64,000 nucleotides of DNA. It comes from Sweltsa coloradensis (taxonomy: Eukaryota; Arthropoda; Insecta; Plecoptera; Chloroperlidae). A program made the translations under genes and the position numbers. The notes beneath the pieces are model-generated. The model had not been told where the DNA came from. It did not search any database and saw only the letters and a program-made list of their open reading frames with translations. Of the stretch, positions 21,828-30,422 are shown piece after piece; positions within the stretch are counted from its first letter, which is position 1, and each line of letters opens with the position of its first letter. The DNA is taken from the NCBI GenBank assembly GCA_024449915.1, contig JAMZAV010001301.1, positions 289,741 to 353,740 of the forward strand, written 5' to 3'.

Positions 21828-22518
21828 CTAGGAAACGCTCAGTTGGACGCGTTGATAAGCGAGCACGTGCTATAGCTAGACCCACATTGCACATAAAATT
21901 TATGGCGTTTGCGTTTCCAATATTATTTATTATTGCCAAGGTATTTGGGTAAACCCGTGTGTAAAAACCTTTACTTTGTGGATAAAATCCACCGCCATCT
22001 AGAGGACCTTGACTCCTTGGGAAAAGTATTTAAACTCTTTGGTGACAAATAATAGACTGCTTTCTCGAAAGTATTTTGATTACTTCTAGGTGGCAGTGTA
22101 TTAGATAGAAACTTCGCGCGTCTTTCGTTGCCATGGCAACGTTACTTTTGTTATAATGTAATTTCCATCTACACTACTTATCGGATCAAAATAAAATTTA
22201 CATATTCTTGACCGGACGGACATTCTAAATGATTTGGCTATCTCAGATTTTGTCGCCGGTTAGTTTGAAAAAAAAACTTTCGATTAACTTTAATGTAACT
22301 TTTTAACTTTTTGAACGATTTTGCCACAAAACTAATGGCATTCAATCGAGAACAAAGCTTGCGGATGGTCAAAATTTCAACTCGATCCGAGCCTCCGTTC
22401 GAACGTTATCGCGAGACATACAAACAAAAAAAAAAAACAAAAAACAAAAAAAAACAACAAAACCAGTGACTAATTTTTCCGGCAGAGTCAAATGGAAACG
22501 CTCGCTTCGCTCGCTTAA
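21828..22518 (-). mobile_element. Helentron-like element E1 (first of three in tandem)
   Basis: CTAGGAAACGCTCAGTTGGA...CGCGTTG at the left and gagtcaaatgg...CGCTCGCTTAA at the right. Subterminal AAGCGAGC/GCTCGCTT inverted repeat and a GCGTT/AACGC hairpin beside the CTAG end. The interior is unrelated to D. Confidence 0.85.
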
Positions 22519-22521
22519 CTA

Positions 22522-23204
22522 CTAGGAAACGCTCAGTTGGACGCGTTGACAAGCGAGCACGTGCTATAGCTGCTAGACCCACATTGCACATAAAATTTAT
22601 GGCGTTTGCGTTTCCAATATTATTTATTATTGCCAAGGTATTTGGGTAAACCCGTGTGTAAAAACCTTTACTTTGTGGATAAAATCCACCGCCATCTAGA
22701 GGACCTTGACTCCTTGGGAAAAGTATTTAAACTCTTTGGTGACAAATAATAGACTGCTTTCTCGAAAGTATTTTGATTACTTCTAGGTGGCAGTGTATTA
22801 GATAGAAACTTCGCGCGTCTTTTCGTTGCCATGGCAACGTTACTTTTGTTATAATGTAATTTCCATCTACACTACTTATCGGATCAAAATAAAATTTACA
22901 TATTCTTGACCGGCCGGACATTCTAAAATGATTTGGCTATCTCAGATTTTGTCGCCGGTTAGTTTGAAAAAAAAACTTTCGATTAACTTTAATGTAACTT
23001 TTTAACTTTTTGAACGATTTTGCCACAAAACTAATGGCATTCAATCGAGAACAAAGCTTGCGGATGGTCAAAATTTAACTCGATCCGAGCCTCCGTTCGA
23101 ACGTTATCGCGAGACATACAAAACAAACAAAAAAAAAAAAAAAAAAAACCAGTGACTAATTTTTCCGGCAGAGTCAAATGGAAACGCTCGCTTCGCTCGC
23201 TTAA
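22522..23204 (-). mobile_element. Helentron-like element E2
   Basis: Nearly identical to E1 over its whole length and in the same orientation, beginning three bases after E1 ends. Confidence 0.85.
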
Positions 23205-23788
23205 TTATTTATTTGCCAAGGTATTTGGGTAAACCCGTGTTTAAATCTTTACTTTCAAATCCACCGCCATCTAGAGGACCTTGACTCCTTGGGAAAACTT
23301 TTAAAACTCTTTGTTGACAAATAATAGACTGCTTCCTCGAAAGTATTTTGATTACTTCTAGGTGGCAGTGCATTAGAAACTTCGCGCGACTTTTCGTTGC
23401 CATGGCAACGTTACTTTTGTCATAATGTAATTTCCATCACACTACTTATCGGATCAAAATAAAATTAACATATTCGTGACCGGACGGACATTCTAAATGA
23501 TTTTGGCTATCTCAGATTTTGTCGCCGTAGAGTTTGAAAAAAAAACTTTCGATTAACTTATGTAACTTTTTAACTTTTTGAACGATTTTGCCACAAAACT
23601 AATGGCATTCAATCTAGAACAAAGCTTGCGGATGGTGAAAATTTCAACTTGATCCGAGCCTCCGTTCGAACGTTATCGCGAGACATACAAAAAAACAAAA
23701 AAAAACAAAAACAAACAAACAAACAAAAAAAAACAGTGACTTATTTTTCCGGCAGAGTCAAATGGAAACGCTCGCTTCGCTCGCTTAA
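23205..23788 (-). mobile_element. Helentron-like element E3 (lacks its CTAG end)
   Basis: Starts inside the element at gccaaggtatttgggtaaac and keeps the CGCTCGCTTAA end. Slightly more divergent than E1/E2. About 110 bases of the CTAG side are missing. Confidence 0.82.
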
Positions 23789-23944
23789 TAATTACAATTT
23801 GTAATTAATTAACTTGATAAAAAAAAAATTGCAGACTAGTTTGACTTGAGTGTGTTTATTTTTGAACATGATTTAAACCCATGGTTACCCCCACATACCC
23901 GTAATCAGTCGACCACTTATGCAAACTACCGCTCCTATAGATTG

Positions 23945-24550
23945 TTCCCAAGGCCAACAACGCCCTGTCCCTTACTTAAACGATACATATACGCTGTTGG
24001 CCTAAGGGTTTTTTGGATTATTTGAACGAAGGACGCGTCAACCGTTAGGTCATAATGCACCACCACTCTAACCTAAGGGGGTGGGGGAGGAGGGGCCCAT
24101 GCTGGTCAGAACCAGCCACGGGTAAGGGGAGGAAGGGGGGGTTCTCACGTCGCGGTCGTCATCGTTCGTGGTGTCGTTGTCGTCATCGTCGTCGAGGGGT
24201 CGTCAAGGGAAGGTGGCGTAGTCCCCGACGACGATTGCCAGAGCTCGTCTCTATTTTCGGGGAGTAAAGGGAAATAAATCAATCACCCCAAGGCCAACAA
24301 CACCCCACTCCTTACCGTTAAACGATGCATATACTCTGTTGGCCTAACGGGAATAAATCAATTACCCCAAGGCCAACAAACCTTCTTTGTATTTTCGATA
24401 ATGAAATGCAGGGTGTTGGCCTAACGGGAATAAATCAATTCCCCTTAGGCCAACAAGTGTAACATGGTCTTTATCGACAGGTAGTAATGATGGCATAGGG
24501 GAAAAAAAAGGTTGATGGCCTTACGGGAAGCGGCACTGTGGGACGGCTCC
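23945..24550. repeat. Right-arm hairpin array of the foldback element
   Basis: Hairpin and spacer units inverted relative to the left arm. Outer units at about 24284-24450 are ordered Y', X'; a displaced unit (23945-24060) carries ggccaacaacgcc...cgctgttggccta. Between them a GC-rich segment (24066-24262), rich in gtcgtcatcgtcgtcg, has no counterpart in the left arm. The terminal block ggttgatggcc...ggcactgtggga ends at 24550. Confidence 0.75.
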
Positions 24551-24736
24551 GCGGCTTCCAATGTTCCTTGTGCCCTGAGGCTACTCGCTAATGGGTTCCT
24601 TTCAGAAGGTGTTGACAAATTCAAAGGTATCTCAAGTGTTCCATGTCCATCACAGGATGTCAGATTATCTCTGTTGACGCATCTTGCAACCATTTCAATG
24701 CATTCCGCTTGGACCGCATGTGTAAAGCTGATGCAA
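24551..24736 (-). pseudogene. 5' part of an exon interrupted by the foldback element
   Basis: On the minus strand an acceptor (aaacag, AG at 24738-24737) is followed by a frame open up to the insertion point, including MVARCVNRDN and a Ser/Pro-rich stretch. The frame continues at 15207-15112 across the insertion. No family recognised. It may be a host gene or the end of a retroelement ORF, because a TATA/Inr promoter follows the stop. Confidence 0.4.
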
Positions 24737-24739
24737 CTG

Positions 24740-25693
24740 TTTTATAATGTTTTTATTACATGTTATTATATTATTGAAATTCATCATATTGATATTTATT
24801 ATGCAAACAAGGTTAATGAAAAGGCCGTTACGGCACAACTTTAGAAGATAAACATAGAAGGCGCCTGGTAACATCTGTCTCTTGGTGATAGGATATTAAT
24901 TACTGTCTACCTTGTTTAATTGATCAAGACAAGACACGACGCCTGTCATTAGGGGAGACGTCTGACAAGAAGGAAAACAACACATTCCAGGCTCTACCGT
25001 TAGAGGTAGTCGAGTCGATAAGTATAGGGACCCTGAGAAATAGCAAATAAAAAGTTCTCATTTCGTTACAAAAATCTTAAATTGCTGTATATAAACTCAA
25101 GGTAAATGCATCATTTTGTCACAAAAATAGCACTGCAATAACTACCCTTCAGCGTAATGAACACGTATTACACGTATAAACAAATATTTAGGTCATTATA
25201 AAGTTAACTTAATTTGGAACAAGCGAGGCGTGTTCGATAATAATTTCAACTGTCAAAGTGCCATACACTAAGTTGCAACAGAAATGATGAATTCAATGCA
25301 TAACTGCATATTTTGGAGGTTAAACTTGCAGAAATGGAGAAAATGTTAACGGTTGAAACTTATACAAACTTATAGTCTACAGGCCAAGGCTGAAGGCCAA
25401 GACTTAAGGCTTGATGTCTCACAGGCATATGTTGACAGATACCATTCGTATCAGTTCTTATCATCATTAAGTCATAGAACTGATTTTCAGTGGTTTACGA
25501 GACCAACTGAAAACTGTTGATAGACGAACTAGAACTAGATCAAGTTCAAAGATTGGACCTAGAAAAACTTTCACTCTCTCTCTCTCTCTCGTGAAGGTTG
25601 ATGCGCGCGGCTCTCGAGGCTTAACTGTCATTTTAAATTAAAGAATGTTTAGTTTCGTTAAAACTGTTACTTTGATGTCAGATTTGTGAGTGC
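24740..25693. other. Unassigned sequence
   Basis: No exon or element recognised. A (CT)n run lies at 25572-25590. Confidence 0.4.
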
Positions 25694-25968
25694 ATAAATA
25701 AATAAATAAATTGTATTAAGAGTCTACCCACTCAGTTATATAACTGATTTTCAGTGGGGGACAGTAAATCAAAGCGACTAAGCCTACCCTGTAGGCCCCG
25801 ACGCAATCGACGAGTGAGCGATAACCAATCAAAGATCGATATTTTTAATAGGAAATATAGCAATCAGTGGTATGGACAGTGCGAACACCCGCGGATCAAC
25901 GCCAGAATCAACAAGGCCGATTCAGAACAACTCTGAATTTATTATGTGCTTCGTTGCTAGGACTATAA
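25694..25968 (-). mobile_element. SINE family A, copy A4 (5' truncated)
   Basis: (AAAT)n tail at the left, then the family tail and body, ending at tgcttcgttgctaggac. The tRNA-like head is absent. Very close to A2 and A6 in sequence. Confidence 0.88.
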
Positions 25969-26002
25969 AATGACACTCGAAAATGCTACATACACGTATC
26001 TC

Positions 26003-26556
26003 GGAGCCGTCCCACAGTGCCGCTTCCCGTAAGGCCATCAACCTTTTTTTTCCCCCTATGCCATCATTACTACCTGTCGATAAAGACCATGTTACACTTG
26101 TTGGCCTAAGGGGAATTGATTTATTCCCCTTAGGCCAACACCCTGCATTTCATTATCGAAAATACAAAGAAGGTTTGTTGGCGTTAGGGTAATTGATTTA
26201 TTCCCGTTAGCCAACAGCGTATATGCATCGTTTACGGTAAGGAGCGGGGTGTTGTTGGCCTTGGGGTAATTGATTTATTCCCGTTAGGCCAACAGCGTAT
26301 ATGCACCCCGCTCCTTACCGTAAACGATGCATATACGCTGTTGGCCTAACGGGAATAAATCTATTACCCCAAGGCCAACAAACCTTCTTTGTATTTTCCA
26401 TGATGAAATGCAGGGTGTTGGCCAAAGGGAATAAATCAATTCCCTTAGGCCATCAACGCTTCCTGTAACATGGTCTTTATCGACAGGTAGAAATGATGGC
26501 ATAGGGGGAAAAAAAGGTTGATGGCCTTACGGGAAGCGGCACTGTGGGAAGACACC
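26003..26556 (+). mobile_element. Compact foldback element (family G, palindromic copy)
   Basis: Flanked by the 8-base duplication CGTATCTC (25995-26002 and 26557-26564). Ends GGAGCCGTCCCACAG and, inverted, GGTGTCTTCCCACAG. The two halves are inverse complements meeting near 26310, so almost the whole element can fold into one long hairpin. Each half repeats hairpin-spacer units; the unit at 26100-26139 is a perfect 16-base stem (TTGGCCTAAGGGGAAT) with a short loop. No coding capacity. Confidence 0.88.
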
Positions 26557-26614
26557 CGTATCTCTAGATTGGTCAATGGGCTTTGCCATGACAGCCCGGT
26601 ACCGATTATAATTA

Positions 26615-26905
26615 CTATACATAAAAATAAAGAATTGATTGGTGGATACATAAGAAACATATGAAATATGCAACGTATACCATGTGTATGGCTGAAATGT
26701 CCCAACCTAGTCCTTGATAAGCTTTAGTTTCGTATTCAATGCCAGTGTACTCAACATTGAACCAGTTTTTTTCTACAAAATTCAACGAACACATCGACAT
26801 CCGATATTCTGACGAAACTGGAATGCTCAAGGCCGTATCGAATTTTTTAATGAAGTTGCGGTGATTACACAATTTTTTTAATCCGTACTGGGAATGATGT
26901 ACCAT
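26615..26905 (-). CDS. Possible ORF or exon, unidentified
   Basis: Open from ATG for 96 codons with a balanced composition in the middle (SSEYRMSMCSLNFVEKNWFN). I recognise no family, and the last third becomes hydrophobic and AT-driven, so a splice donor may lie inside. A plus-strand TATA box lies about 60 bases beyond its start. Confidence 0.3.
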   Translation of the reverse strand: MVHHSQYGLKKLCNHRNFIKKFDTALSIPVSSEYRMSMCSLNFVEKNWFNVEYTGIEYETKAYQGLGWDISAIHMVYVAYFICFLCIHQSILYFYV

Positions 26906-26968
26906 GATTCGACATTGAACTAAATTAAGATAGGGTACTACCTAACACTTTGTCTAGATATTGTATAT

Positions 26969-27068
26969 TATAAAGGATCGGCGCCTCTTCGGTAGTTATT
27001 TCATACTTTTTGAATTTCATAGGAAAGTGAATTGTTTATCTGTTTTCGCCAAAGACAGACAGGTAAGT
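26969..27068 (+). promoter_or_regulatory. TATA box with possible non-coding first exon
   Basis: TATAAA at 26969-26974, a start-site-like ttcatac about 30 bases on, no ATG, then a consensus donor acag|GTAAGTAAA at 27062/27063. The arrangement fits a short 5' UTR exon on the plus strand. No downstream coding exon is identified, so it stands on signals alone. Confidence 0.35.
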
Positions 27069-27141
27069 AAATACTTAGTTCTCGTTTATAGCCTTTATTC
27101 ATTCAAGTCACAGATTTTCCTGAGAGTGTAAATCAAAGTAA

Positions 27142-27502
27142 ATACTATAATAAATAAATAATTCGTATTTAGTCTACCCACTCAGCAGGAGCGGATACAG
27201 GGAGGGCGACCCACCCCTCACCCCCCATGACCATATGACGTTCCGATTTAAATTTCTTGGCCAATTATCACTATGACGTCTGTATCTTTTTTTAGATTTT
27301 TAAACGTGTTTTAGGCCTTTTACGCAGTTGCAAATTTGCAACAAAAAAAATGCATAGGCCCTATATTAGACATTTTTTCGATTTTGCGTCGTAGCAGTTT
27401 GTGAGAGGCTATTTCGCGTGGTATTGATATTGGCGGCGGGATCCGAACAATGAACCTTCTGCACTGGAAGCAGATCCTCTAACCACAAGGCGAGACCACG
27501 AG
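27142..27502 (-). mobile_element. SINE family A, disrupted copy A12
   Basis: The tail fragment aataattcgtatttagtcta...cactcag at 27142-27185 and a tRNA-like head (ggcgggatccgaac...ccttctgcactggaagcag...) at 27430-27502 are in the right order for one minus-strand copy. The intervening sequence starts caggagcggatacagggagg, which resembles a hAT end. No right hAT end or duplication could be fixed. Confidence 0.5.
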
Positions 27503-28025
27503 TGTAATGGTATTGAGTGGGCAGAGCGCGCAGACTTGATCTCTCCCAGTCAGGGTCATCAGGTCCAGAGCTCGGGCGTGGTCACATGCTAGGCAGAGCA
27601 GCGCGGCACCCTCCAGGCAACACGAGGAAGGAACAATACATCGTTACGATCTGCAATGATCAAGTCGAATTGAAGCAAACCTCACATTCGTTTGAGTGGG
27701 ATCGTCTAACAAATCATTTTTTTCGTTTCGTTTTTCTTTTTTGATGTTTTTTTTTTCTTTCTTTCTTTCTTTTCTTTTCTTTTTTTCCCCTATCCCTTTT
27801 TCATATTTGGTTCATAAATTAATTGCAATTAATATCCTTTTTTGAATTTAGTTACCAACATTTTTGTGTTTTAATGCATTGTTGTTGTGATATTTACTAT
27901 TACAAATATTTACTTTACCGTAGTTCATTGTTGTGTCTGCATCTATGTAATTAGATTTATTTAGTTGTCCTCCTTTGTAAATCAGTTTTTTTAACTGAAT
28001 AGAATATACGTTAAATATCAAAATA
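27503..28025 (+). mobile_element. Interspersed repeat family C, copy C2
   Basis: A GC-rich 5' segment (with ctcgggcgtggtcac, which resembles part of the J/5S block), then T-rich (TTTC)n, then the shared tail gttcattgttgtgtctgcat...ttgtcctcctttgtaaatca...actgaatag to about 28015. The 5' segment is not shared with C1 or C3. Confidence 0.65.
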
Positions 28026-28052
28026 GCATAGTGGATTCGTTAGGATTCTCTA

Positions 28053-28288
28053 TAATAATAATTATTTCTTGTGGGAAGCCTGCCCAGGGTGCAATGCATG
28101 CCCCTCTTCAAGTGTCTAACTAGGTATATTGGAGTTAGGACAATTGTGAAGGGATGTCCGAGGACTCAATCCCTTGCATTCGCATTTACGACTGAGGAAA
28201 ACCTCGGATAACACCTTCAGTCAGGATTGCCGGTCTCTACGGGACTCGAACCCGGGACCTCCCGAATCAGAGTCGAGCAACACTGTCG
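28053..28288 (-). mobile_element. SINE family H, full copy H2
   Basis: Flanked by a perfect 13-base duplication GTTAGGATTCTCT (28040-28052 and 28289-28301), as expected for LINE-driven insertion. On the minus strand: cgacagtgttgctcgactct, a B box gggttcgagtcccgt, the body, then an (AAT)n tail. This copy defines the ends of the family. Confidence 0.9.
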
Positions 28289-28301
28289 GTTAGGATTCTC
28301 T

Positions 28302-28565
28302 CCACGAACGGGTGCGCGATATACAACAAGAGTACTCAAGACATAGGGAGATAAGCTACTTGAGCAAAAAACAAAATATATTTCATTCAAGTTTGATGTA
28401 TAAAATTATGATCCAATTAATGACTTAATGAATGCTTTATAACACCTCCACTTGATTTGTAATTTACATTTGTTTAATATTATCAACACCATGCAAAATA
28501 TCATTTAAAGGTTGGATGGAAGATAAAGTTTAACAAGCTTTAATTCGGACTTGTAATAAAGAACT
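28302..28565. other. Unassigned sequence
   Basis: Nothing supported. Confidence 0.4.
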
Positions 28566-28631
28566 AAATCCACCAACCAACCAACCAACCAACCAACCAA
28601 CCAACCAACCAATCAATCAATCAATCAATCA
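28566..28631. repeat. (CCAA)n then (TCAA)n microsatellite
   Basis: About 10 units of ccaa grading into about 5 units of tcaa. Confidence 0.95.
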
Positions 28632-28664
28632 TTCTGTATTTCATTTCGCGCAGAAGTGCGAAGC

Positions 28665-28773
28665 TAATTTCTGTGTATCACTCAGAAACAATGTTCGAAC
28701 GTAAAACTGGAATCGTGCGATGATAATTTCTGTGTATCACTCTGAAACAATGTTCGAACGTAAAACTGGAATC
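28665..28773 (+). repeat. Two-copy tandem duplication, period 59
   Basis: taatttctgtgtatcactc...gaacgtaaaactggaatc occurs at 28665 and again at 28724 with one change. The second copy continues into a longer open frame. Confidence 0.85.
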
Positions 28774-28902
28774 AGAAGTGTGACCCAGGTGTACAGTGTA
28801 AGTGTAGCCCAGGCGGAAGTAGCAACATCTGCAGCAGGTGGTCCCGTAAAACAACTGGTGAAGGTTACCACAGCTCATAGTAAGCCACTGTTTACATGGT
28901 GA
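28724..28902 (+). CDS. Possible coding exon, unidentified
   Basis: The open frame has protein-like composition (TQVYSVSVAQAEVATSAAGG) and ends TGA at 28900-28902. Its first part overlaps the duplicated 59-base unit, as if an exon start had been duplicated. No family recognised and no strong splice sites. Confidence 0.3.
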
Positions 28903-28936
28903 GGACAGACGTTTCTCGGGTAGTACAACAGTATCA

Positions 28937-29350
28937 GCTCGTTGGTCTTGTTGTTAGCGTATCTGCTTCCAATGCAGAAGGTCCAGGGTTCGATTCCCGC
29001 CAAAGTCAAAAGTTTTTCTAACTTCTGACTTGGACTTAAGTCCATCAGTTGTCTTAGGAATTTGTAAACGGTGACTTTGGAGTCGTCCTACCAACGAAGC
29101 ACATAATAAATTTAGAGTTGTTCTGAATCGGCCTTGTTGATTCTGGCGTTGATCCGCGGGTGTTTGCACTGTCCATACCACTGATTGCTTTATTTCCTAT
29201 TTAAAAATATGGATCTTTGGTTGGTTATCGCTCACTCGTCGATTGCGTCGGGGCCTACAGGGTTGGCTTGGTCGCTTTGATTTACTGTCCCCCACTGAAA
29301 ATTAGTTCTAAAACTGAGTGGGTAGACTCTAAATGTAATTTTTATTTTTT
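28937..29350 (+). mobile_element. SINE family A, full-length copy A5
   Basis: Best complete copy. The tRNA-like head (28937-29005) has A box ttggtcttgttgttagcg, anticodon arm ctgc-TTCCAAT-gcag (centre CCA, tRNA-Trp-like) and B box gggttcgattcccgc. The body follows, then the tail hairpin caccccact-type arms around cagtt..aactg and a T-rich end. About 410 bases. Pol III control elements are intact in sequence. Confidence 0.92.
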
Positions 29351-30205
29351 TTAAATAGGCCTATCGCGTTTCCCAAAAGAAAAGAAACATCTTTTTCGTA
29401 AAGAAGTGTTTTCTATTTGTTCAAAAGTCGAATGCTGGAAAATGTCTATGCATCCTTTGCACATCATTCCGCTTTCCCTCTCAATATATCTTCACATTCT
29501 TTGCATACAGTTGCGTATTAATACAACCATTAGATATCCCCTTGGGCCCTTTTCAATTATACATAGTATTTGTACATTGTATTATTTACGAGAATGTAAA
29601 TCCCAATGAAAAAAACTTAGATGCAATCAAAAGATTTATCTGGATCAATAAATAATCAAAGTATTTTAATCCTAATGGGGCCACCTTACAACATGTGCAT
29701 ATTAAATAGATAATGATAGGACTCAGGGTATTAATCACGAACAAGAACCGTTATTGTAAACTCCTCCCGGCTTCCGTCAAACTCGACTGCTCGAGGCGAG
29801 CTCTGGTACACGATATGGTGAGGATTGGTAACACACAGAAGTAGGTGTAACTTTGTCCATTCAAACCCTACTTCTCCCCACCTACTCGAACATTCGCACT
29901 CACCATACATGAAATAAAATAAAAGCAAAGTTTTCATTCCGTCCATTTTAAATTCATTTATAAAAGCAGACCATAATAGTGCATTATGTGCTATTGTCTT
30001 TTTGAAATCCATAACATTTACCTTTGAACTAAAAAAGTTCTTGCTGGATAAATCATTTAATTCCTACTAAAAGTTTCATAATTTATGTAGTTATTTTATT
30101 ATCTGTATGTATTTTGTATTGTAATTGATATTTTGTTGCATATTATGTTTAATTTGTATTGTATGTGTTTGATCCTATGTGTTTTGTTCTGTTATTTTAT
30201 TTTAA
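29351..30205. other. Unassigned sequence with a weak minus-strand frame
   Basis: The minus-strand frame at 29731-30012 (93 codons) has a protein-like end (FDGSREEFTITVLVRD) and could hold a short terminal exon. There is no acceptor with a good pyrimidine tract and I do not recognise the family. Confidence 0.25.
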
Positions 30206-30214
30206 CCGAGGGAA

Positions 30215-30418
30215 AGTTCTAATGCATGCCCCTCTTCAGGTGAACTAGGAATGTTGGAGTTAGGACAATTGTGAAGGGATGTCCGAGGTCTGTTTAAGAG
30301 GACTCAATCCCTTGCATTCGTATTAACGACTAAGGAAAACCTCTGAACAAATAATCAGTCAGGATTGCCGGTCTCGACGGGATTTGAGCCCGGGACCTGC
30401 CAAATCAGAGTCAAGCAC
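30215..30418 (-). mobile_element. SINE family H, copy H3, cut by element I1
   Basis: Minus-strand H from aatgcatgcccctcttcagg to gagtcaagcac. The head is broken at the TTAA where I1 begins; gctcgagccaacatcag beyond I1 (31854-31872) looks like the missing head end. Confidence 0.75.
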
Positions 30419-30422
30419 TTAA

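Larger units (their letters stand above)
15208..24550 (-). mobile_element. 9.3-kb foldback transposon (family G, large copy)
   Basis: Left end GGTGTCTTCCCACAGTGCC and right end (inverted) GGAGCCGTCCCACAGTGCC are flanked by the same 8 bases, GCGGCTTC (15200-15207 and 24551-24558). Inside each end lies an inverted array of about 40-base hairpins. The interior contains N4, hAT2, SINE H1, D2/D3, D4, D5 and E1-E3 but no transposase frame that I can see. Foldback and Galileo/P-type elements have long modular inverted repeats and 7-9-bp duplications; assignment to that class is inference. Orientation is set relative to the compact copy at 26003-26556. Confidence 0.75.

Noticed and set aside
24055..24267. 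Arg/Gly-rich 70-codon ORF
   Set aside because: GC-rich low-complexity segment between foldback units; no splice or homology support.
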